Source: Acidobacteriota bacterium (GTDB lineage Bacteria > Acidobacteriota > Polarisedimenticolia > SMYD01). From it: a stretch of 40,195 nucleotides of DNA. Location of the stretch: assembly GCA_004356015.1 (NCBI GenBank), contig SMYD01000054.1, forward strand, positions 1 to 40,195, in the 5' to 3' direction. Below are positions 35,601 to 40,195 of the stretch, one piece after another (position 1 is the first letter of the stretch; each line of letters opens with the position of its first letter). Position numbers and translations under genes: made by a program. The notes beneath the pieces are model-generated. The model was given only the letters and a program-made list of their open reading frames with translations, made no database searches and was not told where the DNA came from.

Positions 35601-36408
35601 CAACCTCCTGGATACGGCGCGGGACGCGACCCGTCAGCGCGAGCTGGACATGGCTCGGGCGGAGGCGGACAGCGATCACATGGTCCAGGAGTGCCGCGAC
35701 GAGTTTGGTTGCCTGCCAGCGGAGCTGGCCTCCGGTCTCAGCGATGAAGATCGCCAGGTCCATGCCGAGTCAGTGCGCGAGGAGATGACCCGCCTGGAGG
35801 GGATTCGCGAGCGTATGGGGCAGGTGAACATGGTGGCCATCGATCAATTTGGCGAGGAGGAGGAGCGACAGGTCTACCTGTTGTCCCAGCAGGAGGATAT
35901 GGAGGCATCCATCCGCTCCCTGCGCGCCACAATCCAGAAGATCGACCGGACGTCACGGGAGCGGTTCCTGACCGCCCTGGAGGCAATCCGGGCCGACTTC
36001 ACCCTCATCTTCCAGGAGTTGTTCGGGGGCGGTGTCGCCGATATCGAACTGCAGGAACCTGACAACGTTCTCGAGAGCGGGATTGAAATCATCGCCCAGC
36101 CGCCAGGAAAACGGACCCGGAATATCAATCTGCTTTCAGGCGGGGAAAAGGCCCTTTCGGCCATTGCCCTGCTCTTCGCCATCTTCAAGTACCGACCTTC
36201 GCCGTTCTGCCTCCTGGACGAGGCGGATGCCGCGCTGGACGAGGCGAATGTGGAGCGCTTTGCCCGCCTGTTGAAGTCTTATAGTGGCGAGACCCAGTTC
36301 ATTCTCATCACCCATAACCGGACGTCCATGGAAGTGGCCGACAGGATGTACGGGGTGACCATGGAAGAGCCGGGAATCTCGCAGACAGTGAGCCTGGAAC
36401 TGTCCTGA
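32686..36408 (+). CDS. smc: Chromosome segregation ATPase SMC
   Basis: 1240 residues from a GTG with a GGAGGAG ribosome binding site. The N-terminal head has KLTRLNLLGFKSF and Walker A GPNGCGKS (32-39, Lys38). Long coiled coils rich in Glu/Arg/Ala flank a hinge near 585-720. The C-terminal head has signature LLSGGEKALSAIAL (1150-1155) and Walker B CLLDEADAALDE (Asp1178, Glu1179). SMC dimers, with ScpA and ScpB, extrude DNA loops and separate sister chromosomes. Oddity: between beta strand VALTL (81-85) and EISVTRRLYRSGE (178 onward) there is a low-complexity Gly/Asn then Pro/Ala/Glu-rich stretch of about 88 residues, where most SMC heads have 10-20. No scpA or scpB gene is nearby. Confidence 0.96.
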   Translation: MFKLTRLNLLGFKSFYTRTEIEFPGGITAVVGPNGCGKSNISDAISWVLGEQSSKSLRGSKMEDVIFNGSERRGPLPMAEVALTLAWVGSNGNSKGNGHGRNVEPIESETFHPRPEIFAAAMAAPEIGSDTGTLAATAGEGAPPDEPGQAGDEDSLEAPAQAKPSRPPFVLPTEIGAEISVTRRLYRSGESEYRIDDRRVRLRDVQDLMQAAGIGTGTYSVIEQDRISALLSARPKERKEMIEEAAGILGIKGRRRAAMLKLDHTETNLSRLRDLVAEVTRQVNSLKRQAAKARRYRRNTEEIRHQRRLLFALDHNLLAGRLGSLEEDLRRLREDESRLAADASRHDAAVAGLRQRIDEDGQNAGTRRDELHAGERDLERLDGDTRALAERLREATEMSARCARQAEDLRRRAAESLAAAEKREGERTHAALEVQSLETKVVATEEAYTARLARADEAAREAEAERSGLLATVSRLGEARNRGHKLEERGHRLGKQRQRLEREMEECRRELEEDQERLVAVAGELAGSNRTVIEAEEECRRHTVEMEEASARSQEAREALATARRQVESCEERAAALGALWHAAHEDESSVADGVALGDGIEVQGDWEDAAGAWGESLLQARVVPDVAAALAAVARAREHGEGRVRLAVSELMGRRAMAPGRLSSVLKGNEERAALLAAALQDPVLVKDLDAAVQGWRQVPGRPYLTREGDGITAAGIVVGGSRGEGARLLACNRQRREAGEEAASLREALPAMEATSTAAEASLVTASRLAEERRGDLERIRHDLVEQKTLHERFQEATSRHLRRRDVLQEEETILAGEEGDQRRETAQAVAAAQEADARRRAAEEVVQDSQQRLDALRREIHTLAGERTEERATAAARREALAALAQEVERLRCEVTEFLEGAGADEEESRTRQHSATTLEEEIAILAGRRQDMVARVVALRERCRADEMSLQESRGALSEVEQASRQARNLLDTARDATRQRELDMARAEADSDHMVQECRDEFGCLPAELASGLSDEDRQVHAESVREEMTRLEGIRERMGQVNMVAIDQFGEEEERQVYLLSQQEDMEASIRSLRATIQKIDRTSRERFLTALEAIRADFTLIFQELFGGGVADIELQEPDNVLESGIEIIAQPPGKRTRNINLLSGGEKALSAIALLFAIFKYRPSPFCLLDEADAALDEANVERFARLLKSYSGETQFILITHNRTSMEVADRMYGVTMEEPGISQTVSLELS

Positions 36409-36453
36409 CCTTTTTTCTGCGCCCTCATCGCCGGGCCTGGGGGGAGGTGGAGC

Positions 36454-37659
36454 ATGGAGGTTCTCGTATATGGCTTCGCCCGGGGACCAGGTCAACTCCC
36501 CGAGGTGATGAATGTGGCCTGCGGCCACCTGCACCTGAAGTTGCGGGCCCTGAGTGAAACACCGTCCTTTGATGGTTTTGATGCCGTGGTTCTGCCGTTC
36601 GACACGTACCATCCCTGGGACCGGGATGGAGCCGCCGCGGATCGCCTGACCGAACTTCATGTCCGTGCTGGTGTGGCGGTCCACCGCGCAGTGGCCGCCG
36701 GCGCGGCGGTGGTGTTCATCTATCAGGATTGCTTCGCTCATTACACAGAGCCCGGGGAACTGGCGGCCCGCTCACTGGGAGGGATGGTGCTGGCGGAGCT
36801 CGGTCTCTCAGCCTGCCCGCTGCCCGGGCCCGAGGACGGCCTGCAGGTCCTGGCGCCCGCGTTTGAGCCGTTTCTGCGGCGCTTCGGGATCAGCGAGTCG
36901 TACCTGGAAGTGCAGGACAGCCGTCGTGAACTGCAGCCTCTCTGCCGCACCCGGGATCGCCTGCTCACGGGAGTGGCAGCCCGGGAAGGGCGGGGCGCGC
37001 TGTTACTGTTGCCGGGTGAGCCGCGGCGCCGTTCCCTGGCCTTCTTCTCCTCTCTCGGTGAGGGGCTGGCTCATTTCCGCGCCGGCGTCGAGTGCGCCAC
37101 CGGGTATCTCTTTGCCGAGGAACGCACGCTCCTGCAGGAGAGGGAGGAGGCCAGGAAGCGGTTGGGGCGGCTGGAGGATCGCCTGGAGCGATTTCGCCGC
37201 TGCCGGGATCTTCTGGCCGCGTCAACGGCCAACCCGGGTCGTCGTCTGCCCGAGTGGTTCGCCACCTTCCTGGGCATGAAACTCTCGCCGGCCGGCGAAG
37301 AGGAGGTGTTCGTTTTCGAGAGCGGCGTGGGTGGAGTCGCCGGCCGGCTCTCTCTCGGTGGAGACAATCCCGCCCATGCTCTCCTGGCTCTGTCGGAAGG
37401 TCGCCAGGAGCCGTCCTCGCCGCCGTGTTTCCCGGGCGAGCTACCGGTGCTGCTCTTTCTGCATGACGGCATGCCCCAGGGGAGGGCGGGAGAGTGCCTG
37501 CGTGCCGCGGCCCGGGACGCGGGGGTTGGTCTCCTGGAGCCCGTGGACCTCCTCAAGCTGGTGGAAGAGAACGATCTCGCCGGGACCGGGAGCCGGCTGA
37601 GCCCACAGGCTCTGGTGCGCGTGGCCGTCAGGCGGTCGGCGGATCCGCCAGGGCTTTGA
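36454..37659 (+). CDS. Unrecognised 401-residue protein after smc
   Basis: The ATG has a strong ribosome binding site (GGGGGAGGTGGAG), and codon use looks like its neighbours, so the gene is real. I do not recognise a family. The N-terminal ~220 residues look like an alpha/beta (Rossmann-like) domain: EVLVYGFARGPGQL, DAVVLPFDTYHPW, AAVVFIYQDCF and GALLLLPGEPRRRSLAFFSS. This is the pattern of a glutamine-amidotransferase-like or similar flavodoxin-type fold without a visible nucleophile. A short coiled coil follows (REEARKRLGRLEDRLERFR). The last ~130 residues form a second alpha/beta domain (EEVFVFESGVGG, LPVLLFLHDGMPQGRAGE, GVGLLEPVDLLKLVEE) that recalls restriction-endonuclease-like folds but lacks an evident catalytic triad. 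It is 45 bp after smc, so possibly cotranscribed, and overlaps the next gene's 3' end by 32 bp. Confidence 0.6.
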   Translation: MEVLVYGFARGPGQLPEVMNVACGHLHLKLRALSETPSFDGFDAVVLPFDTYHPWDRDGAAADRLTELHVRAGVAVHRAVAAGAAVVFIYQDCFAHYTEPGELAARSLGGMVLAELGLSACPLPGPEDGLQVLAPAFEPFLRRFGISESYLEVQDSRRELQPLCRTRDRLLTGVAAREGRGALLLLPGEPRRRSLAFFSSLGEGLAHFRAGVECATGYLFAEERTLLQEREEARKRLGRLEDRLERFRRCRDLLAASTANPGRRLPEWFATFLGMKLSPAGEEEVFVFESGVGGVAGRLSLGGDNPAHALLALSEGRQEPSSPPCFPGELPVLLFLHDGMPQGRAGECLRAAARDAGVGLLEPVDLLKLVEENDLAGTGSRLSPQALVRVAVRRSADPPGL

Positions 37660-38737
37660 GTCCCAGCCCGGTGAGAATCACCACCACGGTCTCATCGCCA
37701 TGCTGCGCCTCCCGACCATAGCGGAGGGCCGCCGCCGCCGCCACGGCCGAGGTGGGTTCCACCAGGAGGCCGCTGCGGGCCAGCATTGCGTGGGCCGTGG
37801 CAATCTCCTCCTCCGAGATGGCGAGGGCCGTGCCGTTGGTCGAACGCAGGGCCTCCAGGATCTCTCCATACCGGACCGGCCGGGGTGTGCGGATGGCGTC
37901 CGCCAGGGTCGGTCCCACCTCCACGGGTGGAACTTGGTCGGCCTGGGTCAGCCAGCCGCGGACCACCGGTGCACACGCCGCGGCCTGCGCCGCCACCAGA
38001 CGGGGCAGGCCGGAGATACGGCCGGCGCCATGAAGGGCGTTGAACCCATGGAACAGCCCCAGGAGGATGCCACCCTGGCCCACGGGCATCACCACCGCGT
38101 CGGGGATGCGGCCATCCAGGTCTTCGACGATCTCCCAGGCCAGGGTGCATGGGCCCCAACGAAACCAGGGGTTCCAGGCGTGCCCCGCGTAAAACCCGTC
38201 CCGGGCCGCTTCCACGCAGGCGGCGGCCACCGCATCCCGGCCGCCGCTGATGGGGATGACCTCGCCGCCATAGGCGGCGATCTGGCGGCGTTTGGGGCTG
38301 GGAATGTCGGCAGGGACGAAGACCGAGACCTTCATCCCCGCCCGCCCGCCATAGGCCGCCAGGGAGGCACCTGCGTTGCCCGATGAGTCCTCGTAGAGGT
38401 GGCTGATGCCCATGGCCTTGAGATGGCTGACGGCCAGCGTCCAGCCGCGATCCTTCCAGGACCCGGTGGGGTTGCAGAAATCACATTTCATGAGGAACTG
38501 GCGGCCATCCAGGCGGGTTGGCACCAGGGGCGTGTCGCCCTCCCCCAGGCTGACGATGGCCGCTTCAGGAACGCCGGGGAGGGAGCGTCGCCATCGCCAC
38601 AGCCCGCGCTGCCCGGGAATGGAGTCAGGGGGAGGGACCTGGAGTTGCAGGTGCCAGGGGCCTCCACACGGGCATCGCCACGCAAGGGTGCTTGCGGCAG
38701 CCTCCTGGCGGCCGCAGCGGTTGCACATCAGGTTCAC
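37628..38737 (-). CDS. Threonine synthase-like PLP-dependent enzyme
   Basis: 369 residues. An N-terminal zinc ribbon (Cys5, Cys8, Cys22, Cys24) is followed by a fold-type II PLP domain. The Schiff-base lysine is Lys95 in NPTGSWKDRG, and SLGEGDTPLVPT, DSSGNAGASLAAYGGRAG, VPADIPSPKRRQIAAYGGEVI and a Gly-rich GQGGILLG phosphate loop are present. This matches archaeal-type threonine synthase and relatives (O-phosphohomoserine to threonine), but cysteate synthase and other paralogues share the same frame. The start overlaps the pyrF stop by 4 bp, so the two are cotranscribed. The 3' end overlaps the convergent 36454 gene by 32 bp. Confidence 0.85.
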   Translation of the reverse strand: MNLMCNRCGRQEAAASTLAWRCPCGGPWHLQLQVPPPDSIPGQRGLWRWRRSLPGVPEAAIVSLGEGDTPLVPTRLDGRQFLMKCDFCNPTGSWKDRGWTLAVSHLKAMGISHLYEDSSGNAGASLAAYGGRAGMKVSVFVPADIPSPKRRQIAAYGGEVIPISGGRDAVAAACVEAARDGFYAGHAWNPWFRWGPCTLAWEIVEDLDGRIPDAVVMPVGQGGILLGLFHGFNALHGAGRISGLPRLVAAQAAACAPVVRGWLTQADQVPPVEVGPTLADAIRTPRPVRYGEILEALRSTNGTALAISEEEIATAHAMLARSGLLVEPTSAVAAAAALRYGREAQHGDETVVVILTGLGLKALADPPTA

Positions 38738-39444
38738 GAGATCTCGGCGAGTATTCGTCGCGCAGCGTCCAGGGGGGATGGCGCCGCGGTGATGGGTCGG
38801 CCGACGACCAGGTGGGAAGCGCCGGCCGCCAGGGCGGCGGAGGGCGTGGCGACGCGGCGCTGATCGTCTGTCCCGGCCCCGGCGGGGCGGATACCGGGGG
38901 TGACAAGAATGGCTTCCGGACCCAGGGCCCGGCGCAATGATGCGACCTCCAGGGGAGAACAGACCAGGCCGTCCAGACCGGCCGCCCGGGCCAGGGCGGC
39001 CAGATTTTTCACCTGATCGGCAGGTGCCGCAGGCACGCCGACTTCGTGGAGATCGGCGTCGGCCATGCTGGTGAGCACCGTCACGCCCAGCAGCGCAGGG
39101 TGGTCAGGCGAGGGCTCACCCTCTTCGGTCGTGTGGCAGGCCGTCGCTGCGGCGTGCATCATACGGCGGCCACCGGCGGTGTGAAGGGTCATGAACTTGA
39201 CCTTCGGGAGCCTGCCGGCGGAATAGATGGCCCCGGCCACGGTGTTGGGAATATCATGGAATTTGAGATCCAGGAAGACGACGGCGCCGGCAGCGGCAAT
39301 CTCCTTGACCATGGCCGGTCCCTGGGCCGTGAACAGCTGCAATCCGACCTTGAAGGTATCCACCACGGGCAGGAGTTTCTCGACCAGGCTCAGAGCTTGT
39401 CGGCGATCCGCTGTATCCAGAGCCACGATCAGGCGGGGATCCAC
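38734..39444 (-). CDS. pyrF: Orotidine 5'-phosphate decarboxylase
   Basis: 236 residues from a GTG start. The catalytic cluster is FLDLKFHDIPNTV (Asp59, Lys61, Asp64), with LIVALDTADR at the N-terminus, FMTLHTAGGRRMM, LGVTVLTSM and the phosphate-binding end LVTPGIRPAGAG followed by LVVGRPITAAP. It makes UMP in the last step of pyrimidine synthesis and fits the nearby pyrD end. There is no Shine-Dalgarno sequence; an extended -10 (TGTTAGACT) ends 6 nt before the GTG, predicting a leaderless mRNA. The stop overlaps the threonine synthase-like gene by 4 bp. Confidence 0.95.
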   Translation of the reverse strand: MDPRLIVALDTADRRQALSLVEKLLPVVDTFKVGLQLFTAQGPAMVKEIAAAGAVVFLDLKFHDIPNTVAGAIYSAGRLPKVKFMTLHTAGGRRMMHAAATACHTTEEGEPSPDHPALLGVTVLTSMADADLHEVGVPAAPADQVKNLAALARAAGLDGLVCSPLEVASLRRALGPEAILVTPGIRPAGAGTDDQRRVATPSAALAAGASHLVVGRPITAAPSPLDAARRILAEIS

Positions 39445-39450
39445 GTCTTC

Positions 39451-39459
39451 AGTCTAACA
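39451..39459 (-). promoter_or_regulatory. Extended -10 TGTTAGACT, 6 nt before pyrF GTG
   Basis: On the minus strand TG-T-TAGACT is followed by GAAGAC and then the GTG of pyrF. The element has the same form as those at lolA, the PHP gene and the thioredoxin gene. A start about 7 nt downstream of the hexamer falls on the start codon itself. Confidence 0.5.
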
Positions 39460-39487
39460 CAGGGTCAGCGAGGGGCGGCAGAGAGAA

Positions 39488-39496
39488 TGGTATACT
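39488..39496 (+). promoter_or_regulatory. Extended -10 TGGTATACT, 7 nt before ATG 39504
   Basis: TG-G-TATACT (5/6 to TATAAT) is followed by 7 nt and the ATG of the thioredoxin-like gene. No Shine-Dalgarno sequence or -35 is visible. With the pyrF element on the other strand it fills the 59-bp divergent gap. Confidence 0.55.
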
Positions 39497-39503
39497 CAAC
39501 ATC

Positions 39504-39995
39504 ATGATGACGGTCACGCATGCTGAACAGAGGCCTTCGCCGCCGGTGCCGCCGGCGCGCAGATCCCGCGCCGTGGCGGTGATGTTCGGTGTGGCGGCGG
39601 CGGCCGTGCTGATCTTCGGTCTGTCGTTCATGGTGTCCCATGAGCAGGCAGGTGCCAGTTCCAGCGGGGATGTGAAATTGATCTCCATGATGGGTGAGCG
39701 CGTGGAGATCAGCCGCAACCTGGCAGCGGGCAAATACACCATCATCGATTTCTACGCCGACTGGTGCGTGAACTGCGCGGAGATTGCTCCCGTACTCGAC
39801 GAGTACACGCGCACCCACACCGACATCGCCCTGCGGAAGATCAACATCGTCAACTGGGATACGCCGGTGGTGGGCCAGTATGAGCTCACTTACCTGCCCT
39901 TCCTGCAGATGTACGGGCCATCGGGTGCCCTCCTGGTGGAAGGGGCCGACGCCGTCCTTGCCGAACTCAAGCGTCGCTTTCCATCGTCGATCTGA
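39504..39995 (+). CDS. Membrane-anchored thioredoxin-like protein
   Basis: 163 residues. An N-terminal cytoplasmic stretch rich in Pro/Arg is followed by one hydrophobic helix (about 25-45) and then a thioredoxin domain outside the membrane. The active site is DWCVNCAEIAP (Cys88, Cys91); IIDFYADWC and LTYLPFLQMYGPSG supply the neighbouring strand and the cis-Pro loop. The CVNC motif and a single anchor resemble the C-terminal domain of DsbD and related periplasmic thiol reductants. It may keep cysteines of envelope proteins reduced, or serve cytochrome c maturation. The start could be 39504 or the adjacent ATG at 39507; the -10 spacing favours 39504. Confidence 0.87.
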   Translation: MMTVTHAEQRPSPPVPPARRSRAVAVMFGVAAAAVLIFGLSFMVSHEQAGASSSGDVKLISMMGERVEISRNLAAGKYTIIDFYADWCVNCAEIAPVLDEYTRTHTDIALRKINIVNWDTPVVGQYELTYLPFLQMYGPSGALLVEGADAVLAELKRRFPSSI

Positions 39996-40003
39996 ACCCC
40001 GCC

Positions 40004-40195
40004 TCAGGTCCGCAGACCACCTGTCAGGTCCCGGACTTTTTCCACTTGGTGACGAGAACACCATTGTTCCAGGTCCCGCACCATGGTGGCGGCGCCTCCG
40101 GGGTTCAGGAAATTGCTGGTGCCTATCTGCACGGCAGCAGCCCCGGCGAGGAAGAACTCAACTGCGTCCACCGCGTTCATGATTCCGCCCATGCC
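40004..40195 (-). CDS. pyrD: Dihydroorotate dehydrogenase, C-terminal end (partial)
   Basis: The gene runs off the right edge; 63 codons plus the stop are visible. GMGGIMNAVDAVEFFLAGAA, VQIGTSNFLNPGG and a closing EQWCSRHQVEKVRDLTGGL match the end of class 1B-type PyrD, with the FMN-phosphate-binding GGI and GT(S/A)NF segments. It oxidises dihydroorotate to orotate, two steps before PyrF. The thioredoxin-like gene, on the other strand, lies between pyrD and pyrF. The stops of the two convergent genes are 8 bp apart. Confidence 0.9.
   Translation of the reverse strand, partial: GMGGIMNAVDAVEFFLAGAAAVQIGTSNFLNPGGAATMVRDLEQWCSRHQVEKVRDLTGGLRT

Noticed and set aside
36409-36420. T run after the smc stop as an intrinsic terminator
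   Set aside because: No stable hairpin precedes the T run, and the next gene follows in the same direction after 45 bp.
1-40195. CRISPR arrays, insertion sequences or prophage genes
   Set aside because: No regularly spaced direct repeats, transposase motifs or phage structural genes were seen by eye; only the HNH relic suggests past mobility.

Overview
The window is about 40 kb of G+C-rich bacterial chromosome, densely packed, with many neighbouring genes overlapping by 4 bp. LolA, several lipobox signal peptides, RpoH and a three-gene membrane transhydrogenase point to a diderm (Gram-negative type) bacterium. The giant secreted S8 protease and the carboxypeptidase-regulatory-like secreted protein would fit an Acidobacteriota-like or deltaproteobacterial-like lineage. 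That placement is an impression from protein style, not something the window proves. No CRISPR array, tRNA, rRNA, prophage or intact insertion sequence was seen.

Layout. 1-3338 (+): end of pntAA, then pntAB, pntB, exodeoxyribonuclease III and a DUF502 membrane protein. 3339-3754: gene-free except for a decayed, frameshifted HNH endonuclease tail. 3755-4996 (-): GAF plus PP2C (RsbU/SpoIIE-like) phosphatase. 5191-10801 (+): a tightly packed run of a cohesin-like secreted protein, a DUF4932-like secreted protein, RpoH, an amidohydrolase lipoprotein and an S24/S26-type peptidase. 17484 down to 10750 (-): a four-gene run alternating sulfatase-superfamily lipoproteins with polytopic GT-C glycosyltransferases. 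A third sulfatase lipoprotein (17511-18980, +) starts 26 bp away in the opposite direction. 18984-21950 (-): a secreted PHP-type metallohydrolase. 22168-30030 (+): a 2620-residue subtilisin-like exoprotein. 30069-37659 (+): lolA, a carboxypeptidase-regulatory/BamE-like secreted protein, a polyprenyl diphosphate synthase, smc and an unrecognised protein. 37628-40195: a threonine synthase-like gene and pyrF (-), a membrane-anchored thioredoxin (+) and the 3' end of pyrD (-).

How the parts may work together. The sulfatase/GT-C block looks like one envelope-modification locus. Its GT-C proteins would transfer sugars from lipid-linked donors. Its lipoproteins keep the alkaline-phosphatase-superfamily metal sites but have Thr or Ser, and no CxPxR motif, at the nucleophile position. 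A head-group transferase or phosphodiesterase role is therefore at least as likely as classical sulfate-ester hydrolysis. The locus is controlled from a 26-bp divergent gap in which two -10 elements overlap on opposite strands.

The most striking signal outside the genes is promoter architecture. Several transcription-unit heads (17484, 17511, 21950, 30069, 39444, 39504) have a -10 element, mostly of extended form TGnTAnnnT, ending 6-9 nt before the start codon, with no Shine-Dalgarno sequence. This predicts leaderless mRNAs. Other heads (22168, 30840, 32686, 36454) have clear Shine-Dalgarno sequences. All functions are read from motifs by eye; no database search was run.
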